Shown: positions 1 to 6,643 of the stretch, one piece after another
How the letters are laid out: every line of letters begins with the position of its first letter
Numbering within the stretch: position 1 is the stretch's first letter
Assembly (NCBI GenBank): GCA_949294395.1
Contig: CASFGU010000053.1
Location: 1 to 41,336 of the forward strand
DNA from: an uncultured bacterium
GTDB lineage: Bacteria > Cyanobacteriota > Vampirovibrionia > Gastranaerophilales > Gastranaerophilaceae
DNA: 41,336 nucleotides
Reading direction: 5' to 3'
Translations under genes and position numbers: made by a program
The notes under the pieces: model-generated
What the model saw: only the letters and a program-made list of their open reading frames with translations
The model's database searches: none
Told to the model about the DNA's origin: nothing

Positions 1-216
1 AATTTGTTTTCAAAGAGAGATTTAAAGATAAAAAATGTTTCGGCAAAATTTTATGACAGAGCAGCTTTTTTAGAATTTAGCTGGGATTTTTATGCCGTAC
101 AAAAAGAAAACGTGGAGCAAATCCATACTCAGGGGCGTGAAACACAGCTTCTTGTTTTGCGCAACAATGAGTGGAACATTAGCAATATCCATTATTCGCA
201 AGCATTGAACTCATAA
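1..216 (+). CDS. NTF2/SnoaL-like protein, C-terminal part (5' end outside window)
   Basis: The reading frame is open from the first base of the window to a TAA at 214-216. The only early candidate start is a TTG at position 4 with no ribosome binding site, so I read this as the 3' part of a longer gene. The visible ~70 residues end with alternating strands of the kind GRETQLLVLRNNEWNI followed by NIHYS. This matches the last beta strands of SnoaL/DUF4440-type NTF2-fold domains (typically G-x-x-T-x-V-x-R...W-x-I-x-x-x-H-x-S). The family includes small enzymes and ligand-binding accessory domains, so no reaction can be assigned. The fold call is moderate; the partial status is clear. Confidence 0.55.
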   Translation, partial: NLFSKRDLKIKNVSAKFYDRAAFLEFSWDFYAVQKENVEQIHTQGRETQLLVLRNNEWNISNIHYSQALNS

Positions 217-249
217 ATCGGATTTTTAAATAATACTCAATATAAAAAT

Positions 250-393
250 TTAATTATTTCTTGTAAAATCAATCACCTCTCCATCCTCAGGAATTAATAA
301 ATTATCAATATTGTTTTTATTTTTAAATTCTTTTAAATCATTTCTTGTAATCGAAAGATGGCTGACTGTATCCATGTGGCTTGCAATTACAGC
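250..393 (-). pseudogene. C-terminal remnant of a metallo-beta-lactamase-fold hydrolase
   Basis: On the minus strand a frame ending at TAA (250-252) encodes about 47 residues: AVIASHMDTVSHLSITRNDL, then a Lys/Asn-rich stretch, then LLIPEDGEVIDF. This resembles the tail of MBL-fold metallohydrolases, where a conserved His-Met-(E/D) segment is followed by (L/I)TRxxL and a final (I/V)PxDGE. No start codon or upstream MBL motifs (HxHxDH) remain. The frame is interrupted at about 394, exactly where a pair of REP-like hairpins begins. I infer a gene truncated by deletion or repeat insertion. The assignment rests on this short segment only. Confidence 0.5.
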
Positions 394-395
394 CC

Positions 396-468
396 GTAGG
401 ATGCGGTAAATAGTAGATTTACCGCATCTTGAATAATGTTTCGGTAATCAAAGATTACCAAAACCTAC
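396..468. repeat. Head-to-head pair of REP-like GTAG hairpins (R1, R2)
   Basis: R1 has GTAG at 396-399, then a perfect 12-bp stem (400-411 with 417-428) around a 5-nt loop. R2 is inverted: an 11-bp stem (439-449 with 453-463, one G-T pair) around a 3-nt loop, followed by CCTAC at 464-468, which is GTAGG on the minus strand. The two stems share no sequence beyond the GTAG(G) foot. A 5' GTAG tetranucleotide next to a hairpin is the hallmark of REP sequences mobilised by RAYT transposases. No RAYT gene is in the window. Confidence 0.65.
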
Positions 469-469
469 T

Positions 470-586
470 AATCTATATGATGAAACGCTTCCAAGTATTA
501 AAAAAGAATTGAAAAAACAAAGAATTCAACGTTTAAAAAATATTTTTAAATTTAAATCCAATCCCAAAAACACAGAAAATATTTAA
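470..586 (+). other. Start-less coding-like fragment
   Basis: A frame with no start codon runs from the edge of the R2 hairpin to TAA at 584-586. It encodes about 38 residues beginning NLYDETLPSIKKEL and becoming Lys/Arg-rich. It could be the tail of a gene whose 5' part was lost at the repeat, or chance coding in AT-rich DNA. The rest of 217-724 shows no gene, and upstream of 725 only a weak purine-rich site (AAGG) is seen. Confidence 0.25.
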
Positions 587-724
587 AACATAACTTCAAA
601 AAGAAAAAATATAGCAAATAACCATTAGAAAATTCTACTGTAAAGAATTATAAAAACCAATAACCATAAATAATTTATATGTTATCTTTTATATGTAATT
701 TATTTATTAAATGAAAAGGTTTAT

Positions 725-1732
725 ATGAAAATAAAAAATAATTTACTAAAAGATGCTAATGGAGAACTAATCGTTGCACTTATAATTATTGCTATTATAA
801 CAACCATACTTTATGCAATTTATTATGACTCCAACCGTCTTGAACAAACCTATTCATTTTCTAACTTTTTCCTTTGGATAATATCAGCTATTCAAAATTT
901 ATTAAGTTATTGCGATGATATAAAAAGTAAATTTTTAATATGGTTATTTTGCATTTTTCTGCCTCTAGGTGTTTATTTGTCCGGCATTGCATATATCTTT
1001 AAATATTTTTTTACAATAAAACAAATACTTTCAAGTTTACATATAAAATCATTCAATTTACTTGCTGATAAAATTTATATCGAATATAACAATAGAAAAT
1101 ATAACACTACTTGCAAATTCAATGAGATAAAAAAAATAAATTTACTAGGAACTATTAATAAAATAAGTATTTCCTCAAACAGTACTTTTTATGGTAACGG
1201 ATATATAATTGATGCTCTAATTATAACTATTATCAAAAATGACAATTCCGAATTTTCAATAAAAGCAACCCCTTGTCCTTTCTATTCAATCTCATATATA
1301 TTCAAAATAGTAGATTATTGCAAATGTAATAACATTAATTTGTCACATAAATTTATCACAACAAACAATACTACAAATTCTAGCACTGAAGACTTTGAAA
1401 AACAGATTGAAAATTACAAAATTTATAAAAAAAATAAATTAACAGAAAATGAAAAAGCATCTATCACAATATTCTCTATGCTTGCATATCTATTAAGTAT
1501 TGGTTTAACTATTTATTTTAAAGACAATGTGGCAAATTTTCCTGAGGATTTTGGATTAGTCATATTTTTAATGCCACTAATATTTTCATTAGTTATGGAC
1601 GCTGCTTTTTTAATAGATAAAATAAATTTTCCAAATCCAGAAAATAATAGTTTTCTCAAAAACTATGAAATAGTTTTCATTGTAAAAATAATAATAGCAA
1701 CAAGCGTTATTATGTCTTGTTTTACACTATAA
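725..1732 (+). CDS. Multi-pass membrane protein of unknown function
   Basis: A 335-residue protein with hydrophobic segments at roughly residues 16-34, 68-95, 247-267, 280-300 and 315-335, and a polar central domain (about 100-245) rich in Ile, Asn and Lys. The predicted shape is membrane, soluble domain, membrane. I recognise no family motif. Codon use is extremely AT-biased (many ATA, AAT, TTA), more so than the metabolic genes further right. The gene sits between two REP-like hairpin pairs and has no operon partner. A short AAGG lies 5-8 nt before the ATG. This suggests recent acquisition or a fast-evolving accessory gene, but no function can be given. Confidence 0.6.
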   Translation: MKIKNNLLKDANGELIVALIIIAIITTILYAIYYDSNRLEQTYSFSNFFLWIISAIQNLLSYCDDIKSKFLIWLFCIFLPLGVYLSGIAYIFKYFFTIKQILSSLHIKSFNLLADKIYIEYNNRKYNTTCKFNEIKKINLLGTINKISISSNSTFYGNGYIIDALIITIIKNDNSEFSIKATPCPFYSISYIFKIVDYCKCNNINLSHKFITTNNTTNSSTEDFEKQIENYKIYKKNKLTENEKASITIFSMLAYLLSIGLTIYFKDNVANFPEDFGLVIFLMPLIFSLVMDAAFLIDKINFPNPENNSFLKNYEIVFIVKIIIATSVIMSCFTL

Positions 1733-1787
1733 AAACTTATAATACAATAGAATTTGCAGAAAAATTTTTATGTGATTAAATATTGTT

Positions 1788-1952
1788 ATGTTTATACAAC
1801 CAATATCTTTTGGATATACAAATTCCAGTAAAAGAATTCATACCCCTGAATATTCAAATAATAAATACCAATTAAAAAATACTAACTCACTGGTATTACC
1901 TTTTGCATATCCTAATATCAGACATGTAGGTTGGGGTTTTTACCCCAACTAA
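1788..1952 (+). CDS. Short ORF (54 aa) that runs into a REP hairpin; possible truncated gene
   Basis: The ATG at 1788 opens a 54-codon frame starting MFIQPISFGYTNSSK and ending in VGWGFYPN. The last eight codons are encoded by the R3 hairpin, and its right stem arm supplies the TAA. From general memory, the start (short leader then QPISFGY) resembles N-termini of many uncharacterised Gastranaerophilales proteins, so this may be a gene beheaded by the repeat. There is no clear ribosome binding site. Whether it is expressed cannot be told. Confidence 0.3.
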   Translation: MFIQPISFGYTNSSKRIHTPEYSNNKYQLKNTNSLVLPFAYPNIRHVGWGFYPN

Positions 1953-2028
1953 AATGTACTGAGAACAAAATAAACATAAAAGTTTAAATAATGTCCATAT
2001 ATTTTGTTGGGCTGAAAGCCCAACCTAC
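1926..2028. repeat. Head-to-head pair of REP-like GTAG hairpins (R3, R4)
   Basis: R3: GTAG at 1926-1929, perfect 8-bp stem 1930-1937/1942-1949 with a T4 loop. R4 is inverted: perfect 8-bp stem 2006-2013/2017-2024 with loop GAA, then CTAC at 2025-2028. The arms are GTTGGGGT in R3 and GTTGGGCT in R4, similar but not identical, each with its own matching partner arm. Same architecture as the pair at 396-468. Confidence 0.7.
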
Positions 2029-2629
2029 AGGCTACTACTACTACGTGCATGCCTATTCAATTTGAGGTGTACAGAATTTACATTTACATTTGTTTACAAA
2101 AAATATTCTGATGTTTATTTTTTATTTTTTTAATATAAATGTTAAATTAAAATAGACTATTCAAAATTAAGTTGCCCAAAATAATCAAACCATCTGTAAC
2201 AAGAAATCAAACCATGTGTTCTTTTACAATATTATTATTTTAATGTCCAGTTTACTTGGAAGTCAAATCTTAAAATATCATCCTGAACTTGTTTCAGGAT
2301 CTTATAATAGTACGGCATTGAGCCAATTTATACTGGTCGGAAGCTGCTTTATAATACAAAATCAAACTGATCGGAATCGGACTTTATCAGGACATTAAAT
2401 AGAAAAATTATAATAAAATTTGCTTGAAACTTACTAATATCAAAAAATTTTAGAGTCCGATTAATCATTGGGCAGGTATCTTAGATTTGCTCCACGCTCA
2501 GGAAGTTTCGCTTTTGAACTTACGATTCAATTCCGCTCAATTTCCTCGTTATCCGGCCTCGTTTCACTCCGTTCGTCCGCAAATCCGCTGAACCCGCAGA
2601 CGGATTAAAGCCCTCACAATTTCACAAAT
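1953..2629. other. Non-coding stretch with repeats, no supported gene
   Basis: About 680 bp without a convincing gene. It holds hairpin R4, a CTA trinucleotide run near 2031-2043, a separate palindrome at 2280-2300, and around 2480-2600 a pyrimidine-rich, more GC-rich segment. The only longer frame (2216-2398) reads through the palindrome and has no ribosome binding site, so I do not accept it. Confidence 0.5.
2280..2300. repeat. Palindromic interspersed repeat (ATCCTGAA/TTCAGGAT)
   Basis: Perfect 8-bp arms 2280-2287 and 2293-2300 around loop CTTGT. The beginning of the same word (GTCATCCTGAACT) recurs at 8246-8258 without its second arm. This sequence type is a common intergenic palindrome in unrelated bacteria. 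It has no GTAG foot and is therefore separate from the R1-R7 family. Confidence 0.5.
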
Positions 2630-2664
2630 AAAAAAGACGACGACAAAAGTCTTCGTCTTTTTTA
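2630..2664 (-). terminator. Terminator of tRNA-Leu
   Basis: A 12-bp stem (one mismatch) with loop of four bases lies directly 3' of the tRNA, formed by AAAGACGACGAC and GTCTTCGTCTTT read on the plus strand. It is flanked by A-tracts and T-tracts on both sides, so it could stop transcription from either strand. Position 1 bp beyond the CCA end of the tRNA fits a tRNA terminator. Confidence 0.7.
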
Positions 2665-2748
2665 TGGTGTCGTAGGCGGGACTTGAACCCGCACGGATCT
2701 CTCCACACGCCCCTCAAACGTGCGCGTATACCATTCCGCCACTACGAC
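2665..2748 (-). tRNA. tRNA-Leu (anticodon GAG)
   Basis: 84 nt on the minus strand with encoded CCA. The acceptor stem pairs GTCGTAG with CTACGAC. The D-arm region begins GCGGAATGG. The anticodon arm CACGT-TTGAGGG-GCGTG gives anticodon GAG (decodes CUC/CUU). A class II long variable arm TGGAGAGATCC and the T-arm GCGGG-TTCAAGT-CCCGC follow. The long variable arm and GAG anticodon both indicate leucine. Confidence 0.95.
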
Positions 2749-2911
2749 ATGGTTTAAAAATAATATTCAGTTTTCAAATGGTTATGCTTGTCTACGTGGC
2801 GGATGTTCACTCAAGGTGAACCCTCTCGGAAAACAATAATAAATTGTTTTCCTGCGGCACAGTGCCACTACGACTTGGTTTATAAAATAATATTCAGTTT
2901 TCAAATGGTTT
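2738..2911. repeat. Duplicated tRNA-Leu 5' flank enclosing a three-hairpin segment
   Basis: Near-identical ~47-bp direct repeats at 2738-2784 and 2864-2911 contain the first 11 nt of tRNA-Leu plus its upstream flank (GCCACTACGAC then TGGTTT and AATAATATTCAGTTTTCAAA). Between them, on the minus strand, the sequence folds as GGCAC/GTGCC, a 10-bp stem GGAAAACAAT/ATTGTTTTCC and GTTCAC/GTGAAC. This looks like a tandem tRNA duplication whose second copy diverged or was replaced. The second copy lacks a proper anticodon loop and T-arm. Confidence 0.6.
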
Positions 2912-2961
2912 GTCATGGCTGACTACTATACCTTATCACAAAAATAATTATTTTCAAAGTT

Positions 2962-3954
2962 TTATTTCATAATTTTATATTTTAATTTTGCACACAGCAT
3001 TTTTGTCTTTAATGTGTAGTAATTATCCTTGAGTAAAGGCTTGAAATATTTCCACCAGCCGTCAGGATAATTTTTCTTTAAATGCTCAAGCGTTTTTATG
3101 TATGCGTTATAATAATCTGGTTTAATAACTTTATCAAATCTGCCGAGCCAGGAGGTCGCTTTGGCAAAATATTTATCTATAAAAATTGTTTTGTATTCGT
3201 CTATTTTGCCGAGGTTAACCAGAAGTTCTTCTATTCCTTCAATTACAAAAAGCGGCGAAAAACTTTTTCGTTTCTTTTCTGTCATTGCTGAATTCGGACG
3301 ATTTTTTCTGTAACAGTACAAACATTCATCAAGCACCGATATTCTTTCTGCCGTAATCATTGCATGAAAAAAAGGAAGCTGATCCTGACCGACAGGAATT
3401 GTCTGGAATTGTATATTATTTTTTGTCAAGAATTCATGTTTGTATAATTTTGTCCAGGTTGTGGACGGAAATTTAAAAATGTCCTCTTTTACATCTTTGC
3501 ATGAAAAAACCTTATTTAAATATTTTTTTGGAAGGTATTTTAAACTGTAGCCGCCTTTTGTAATGTGTTCTTTCCCGTTAGATACCCTGCAGGAATAACC
3601 GCCGAAAATCAGCATATCAAGATTTTCACTTTTTGCTTTTTCAAATATTTTTAAAAGCACTCCGGAATTTTGAAGCCAGTCATCAGGATCTACAAAGTAA
3701 ATGTATTCGCCCTGTGCAAGTTTAAGCCCGGCGTTACGGGCAATTCCGACCCCTTCATTTTTTTTGTTTATAATAGTGAATCTGTTGTCAGATGAAGCGT
3801 ATTTGTTTAATAAATCAAGAGAGTTGTCTGTGGAACCGTCATTAATGCAGATAACTTCTATATCGGACAGCGTCTGCGATAAAATGCTTTCCATACATCT
3901 GTCCAGATATTTTTCAACATTATAACAAGGTATAATAATGGATATTTTAGGCAT
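2962..3954 (-). CDS. Family 2 glycosyltransferase
   Basis: A 330-residue GT-A fold enzyme expected to move a sugar from a nucleotide sugar to a cell-surface glycan. The N-terminus has the GT2 signature PKISIIIPCYNVEKYL. NDGSTDN follows at ~38-44, KNEGVGIARNAG at ~65-76, and the metal-binding DxD-type motif VDPDDW at ~88-93. The C-terminal half is variable, as usual for capsule/LPS transferases, and ends basic. Three in-frame starts (GTG, ATG, ATG) lie at 3960-3952; GGAG at 3961-3964 is best spaced for the third, so I use 3954. It lies 38 bp after the methyltransferase gene on the same strand, but shared function is unlikely. Donor and acceptor cannot be predicted. Confidence 0.85.
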   Translation of the reverse strand: MPKISIIIPCYNVEKYLDRCMESILSQTLSDIEVICINDGSTDNSLDLLNKYASSDNRFTIINKKNEGVGIARNAGLKLAQGEYIYFVDPDDWLQNSGVLLKIFEKAKSENLDMLIFGGYSCRVSNGKEHITKGGYSLKYLPKKYLNKVFSCKDVKEDIFKFPSTTWTKLYKHEFLTKNNIQFQTIPVGQDQLPFFHAMITAERISVLDECLYCYRKNRPNSAMTEKKRKSFSPLFVIEGIEELLVNLGKIDEYKTIFIDKYFAKATSWLGRFDKVIKPDYYNAYIKTLEHLKKNYPDGWWKYFKPLLKDNYYTLKTKMLCAKLKYKIMK

Positions 3955-3992
3955 CATCACTCTCCGGAAAAATTATAACATAAAAATTTAAT

Positions 3993-4883
3993 TTAGAATA
4001 AAACCAGCTGTTTATCTTTATCGCAGGTAGTCTTATTATAGTTTTTTACAGTTTTTCTGAAATTGTAAATCAGTGCTTCGGTTATTGCGTTGCGGTTTTT
4101 CTCCTGTGCTCCGACAAAATAAAAATGTTCTATTTCTTCAATATTAAACTCTTTCCAGATTTTTTCAATGTATGTATTTTCTCTGAAGCTGTTTCTAACC
4201 CATGTTGACAAAATAAATTGTGCCTGTGTAGTTTTTAACAATTGATAAAGACAGTTTTCGTTTTCAGCGTTCCAGTCGTTATAATAACTTGAATGTCTGT
4301 CTATATACGGAGGGTCACAATAAATAAAGTCGTTTTTTCCGGCGGCTTCAATTAAATTTTCATAAGATGTATTTATAAAACTATACTGTTTTGTCTGAAT
4401 TATTTGCTGTACATTTTTAACCTGATTAATAATTTTTGTTATGTAAGCTTGAGCAAAACGGTTTGGTTTTTTACAAAATGGAACATTAAATTCTCCCTTG
4501 CTGTTAAACCTCATCATTCCGTTAAAGCAGGCTCTGTTCAAGAATATAAAATCGTAGGAATCAGGTTTCTTATTAAATCTGGTTCTAACTTCTTTATAGT
4601 AATCATCTGCACCTTCAAGAAGTTTCACGGCCTCAGATTGCAGAAATTTATTCAGTTTTTCCGGAGTAATTATATTATTTTTTAAATCATTGTAAAAGTT
4701 GATTAGATGAGGATTTGTATCTCCAAAGATAGCTTTTTCGGGCAGAATATTGAATCCGACAACTCCTGAGCCCATAAAGGGTTCATACCAGATACCGTTA
4801 AAGTCCGGCAGCAGATTTTTAATGTATTCAATTAATTTAGTTTTAATTCCCTGACATTTTATCGGCGGAATATATTTTACCAT
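3993..4883 (-). CDS. EcoRV-type N6-adenine DNA methyltransferase
   Basis: A 296-residue D12/Dam-class (alpha) adenine methyltransferase that should protect the site cut by the endonuclease just upstream. AdoMet motif I is FMGSG at 36-40 and catalytic motif IV is DPPY at 190-193. Segments such as PPIKCQGIKTKL (6-17), GDTNPHLINFYN (54-65), FNSKGEFNVPFCKKPNRFAQ (126-145) and FYFVGAQEKNR near the C-terminus match M.EcoRV closely as I recall it, well beyond general Dam similarity. The start ATG at 4883 follows the endonuclease stop by 3 nt, so translation may be coupled. GATATC with methylation of the first A is inferred from homology. Confidence 0.88.
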   Translation of the reverse strand: MVKYIPPIKCQGIKTKLIEYIKNLLPDFNGIWYEPFMGSGVVGFNILPEKAIFGDTNPHLINFYNDLKNNIITPEKLNKFLQSEAVKLLEGADDYYKEVRTRFNKKPDSYDFIFLNRACFNGMMRFNSKGEFNVPFCKKPNRFAQAYITKIINQVKNVQQIIQTKQYSFINTSYENLIEAAGKNDFIYCDPPYIDRHSSYYNDWNAENENCLYQLLKTTQAQFILSTWVRNSFRENTYIEKIWKEFNIEEIEHFYFVGAQEKNRNAITEALIYNFRKTVKNYNKTTCDKDKQLVLF

Positions 4884-4886
4884 TAT

Positions 4887-5681
4887 CTACTCGAGCCCTT
4901 TATACTTTAGAAAATCTTTTAATTTTGTAATCTTTTTAGTTTTGCCGTCTTTACAAGGAACATGGATTTTGCCGTAATTCATCCAGTAATCATCAAATAT
5001 ATCTTCTCCGTATTTAGCAAAAGTTCCGTTTCCTTTGATTATATCGGAAATTTTATTGATACTCCCGATATTTGCAGTATTCCCGCTGCCGCTTCTATCG
5101 CTTGCAATCTGCCATTTTTCAGTAAAGAAAAATTCAATATCTTTAATTACAGAAGGAATTGTCAATATATTATCTAAAGAATACCTTTTGAACTCATCAC
5201 CTGTTTTTATTCTTGTGTATATTATACCCAGACAATAATGCGCTTTGTAGTCTTTGTATGGGAATTGTATATTTTTAGTTGAAGTCCGCTCACAAAAATA
5301 TTCACCGTGCGAGCCTAACGTGAAACCGTTGCAGTTATTTTTTGATTTTCTGTAAGTTGATTTAAAATCTACGGCAAACTTTATTGCAGCATTCTGTTTA
5401 TTTACAAACGAAATATCCGGATAATAGTTCTGACACGACGGAAGTATTATATTATATCCTATTTCCTGTGCAAATTGATAGATTAGAGGGAAAATATGTA
5501 TTTCTAATATTTTAGAGATAATTTTTGTATCATCAGAGATTGTGTAAATATTTTTATCCTTATCGATAAATCCCTTTATATTCCAATTATTTAATTCATC
5601 ACAGACATGAGAGTTCAAAGTTTTTATAAAACTTTGAAAACAGCTGCTGAATTGCTCTTTTATAATAATTTCTTCCGCCAT
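4887..5681 (-). CDS. EcoRV-like type II restriction endonuclease
   Basis: A 264-residue PD-(D/E)xK nuclease. With the start at 5681 the catalytic residues are Asp89 (in QNYYPD), Asp105 and Lys107 (in AVDFK), with the same 16-residue gap as Asp74/Asp90/Lys92 of R.EcoRV. The DNA-reading R-loop GSGNTANIGS (198-207) matches EcoRV's GSGNTTNIGS, and the Q-loop Gln is conserved in QNYYPD. The site is therefore probably GATATC with a blunt cut. An in-frame ATG at 5723 exists, but a -10-like TATTAT 6 nt upstream of the 5681 ATG and the length of EcoRV (~245 aa) favour 5681. First gene of the two-gene R-M operon; no controller gene is visible. Confidence 0.87.
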   Translation of the reverse strand: MAEEIIIKEQFSSCFQSFIKTLNSHVCDELNNWNIKGFIDKDKNIYTISDDTKIISKILEIHIFPLIYQFAQEIGYNIILPSCQNYYPDISFVNKQNAAIKFAVDFKSTYRKSKNNCNGFTLGSHGEYFCERTSTKNIQFPYKDYKAHYCLGIIYTRIKTGDEFKRYSLDNILTIPSVIKDIEFFFTEKWQIASDRSGSGNTANIGSINKISDIIKGNGTFAKYGEDIFDDYWMNYGKIHVPCKDGKTKKITKLKDFLKYKGLE

Positions 5682-5687
5682 AACTTT

Positions 5688-5715
5688 ATAATAGCATAAA
5701 ATTGGCTGCTCACAA
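5688..5715 (-). promoter_or_regulatory. Candidate promoter of the R-M operon (leaderless)
   Basis: On the minus strand TTGTGA (5710-5715) and TATTAT (5688-5693) are 16 bp apart. Only 6 nt separate the -10 from ATG 5681, so the transcript would start at or next to the start codon. No Shine-Dalgarno sequence precedes the gene, which fits a leaderless mRNA. Confidence 0.4.
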
Positions 5716-5716
5716 C

Positions 5717-5767
5717 TCACCATAACTTGGAACTTATATATAAGTCACCGTAACTTTTTGTGACGGT
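5717..5767. promoter_or_regulatory. Palindrome and 12-bp direct repeats upstream of the R-M genes
   Basis: A perfect 14-bp palindrome ACTTATATATAAGT (5732-5745) is bracketed by two 12-bp direct repeats with one mismatch, TCACCATAACTT (5717-5728) and TCACCGTAACTT (5745-5756). A weak ACCGT/ACGGT stem (5747-5767) lies next to the flgC stop and might slow readthrough from the flagellar genes. Placement just upstream of the restriction promoter suggests an operator, and the palindrome recalls the C-boxes of controller proteins. Confidence 0.35.
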
Positions 5768-5771
5768 TTGA

Positions 5772-6215
5772 TTATCTGCCGATTTCTACAGCTTTTAAAG
5801 CCATTGATTTAGAGATGTTTACGAGTGCAAGGTTCGCTTCATAAGCGCGCTGAGCAAGAATTGCATCTGCCATTTCAACCATCGGGTTTACGTTTGATGC
5901 CCGTATGTAACCGTTTTCATCTGCGTCCGGATGCCCGGGTTTGTAGATTTTTTCGCCGAGTGTCGGGTCTTCTACACAGCCATTAAATACTACACCGCCC
6001 TGAAGATACGGAAGCGTACCAACTCCGAATACATCTTCTTTCATTGCATTCATTAACCCGTGAAACGATATGTCCTCTGTGGCATTTAAAACAGGAATGC
6101 GTCTTACATAATTAGGCGTATCTACGTTCGCCATGTTTTTTGAATGAACGTCAAGCCGCAGGCTGTGTGTTCGAAGTGCGCGTTCGCCTATATTCATTGA
6201 TTCCAGTATACTCAT
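5772..6215 (-). CDS. flgC: Flagellar basal-body rod protein FlgC
   Basis: 147 residues, usual FlgC size (~135-150). FlgC is one of the proximal rod subunits linking the MS ring to the distal rod in the periplasm. The N-terminal rod signature is HSKNMANVDTPNYVRR (about 24-39). NVNPMVEMADAILAQRAYEANLALVNISK near the C-terminus is the FlgC-typical end, both halves forming the terminal helices that coil together (the peptide here spans roughly 108-136). The start ATG at 6215 is preceded by AGGAGCGAAAAT, an ideal ribosome binding site. Last gene of the four-gene flagellar run, 25 bp after flgB. fliE, the usual next gene, is absent; the R-M system follows instead. Confidence 0.93.
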   Translation of the reverse strand: MSILESMNIGERALRTHSLRLDVHSKNMANVDTPNYVRRIPVLNATEDISFHGLMNAMKEDVFGVGTLPYLQGGVVFNGCVEDPTLGEKIYKPGHPDADENGYIRASNVNPMVEMADAILAQRAYEANLALVNISKSMALKAVEIGR

Positions 6216-6240
6216 ATTTTCGCTCCTGTTTTATAAAAAA

Positions 6241-6588
6241 TTACTTACCAACGTTTATAACTGTTTTCATTTCGGTAATTATGTTTGACATCCTTCTTGT
6301 TGCCATTGTGTATAGGATTGCGTTATTTTGAAGTTCCATAAGTTCTTTATCCGCCCTTATTTCTTCATTAAACCTCTGTTCAATAACAGCAGAAGGACCA
6401 AGCCTTTCGGAAAGTTTTGTTTCGAGAGGGCTGTTCATTGTGCCTAAATATTCTGAAAAATCAATATCGCGTCTGACATAGCCTGGAGTGTTCATATTAG
6501 CAAGGTTTGAACCCAAAGCTACCTGCCTTTGCGATACAAGATCCATCATTAATGAAACTTTTCCCATGCTGTCCAGCGGTGTAAACAT
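6241..6588 (-). CDS. flgB: Flagellar basal-body rod protein FlgB
   Basis: 115 residues, slightly short for FlgB (~120-140). The N-terminal motif GSNLANMNTPGYVRRDIDF (27-45) is the rod-protein signature, and the C-terminal region NAILYTMATRRMSNIITEMK forms the second terminal helix. FlgB is a proximal rod subunit placed at the base of the flagellar axis with FlgC. AAGGAAAATT precedes the ATG at 6588. It sits between the FlgG-like gene and flgC on the same strand with small gaps, so one transcript is likely. Adjacent flgB-flgC is the normal arrangement, which strengthens both calls. Confidence 0.92.
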   Translation of the reverse strand: MFTPLDSMGKVSLMMDLVSQRQVALGSNLANMNTPGYVRRDIDFSEYLGTMNSPLETKLSERLGPSAVIEQRFNEEIRADKELMELQNNAILYTMATRRMSNIITEMKTVINVGK

Positions 6589-6643
6589 AATTTTCCTTTC
6601 TTATTTAATCAGCCGATAAGGCTTTTTAGACTGCTACCGGTTG

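Noticed and set aside
2216-2398. 60-residue frame on the plus strand
   Set aside because: Crosses the ATCCTGAA/TTCAGGAT palindrome, no ribosome binding site, no protein-like pattern; the YHPELVSGS peptide is a typical translation of this intergenic repeat.
2786-2874. Second functional tRNA on the minus strand
   Set aside because: Has a tRNA-like 5' end but the central stem is too long and no proper T-arm or acceptor pairing exists.
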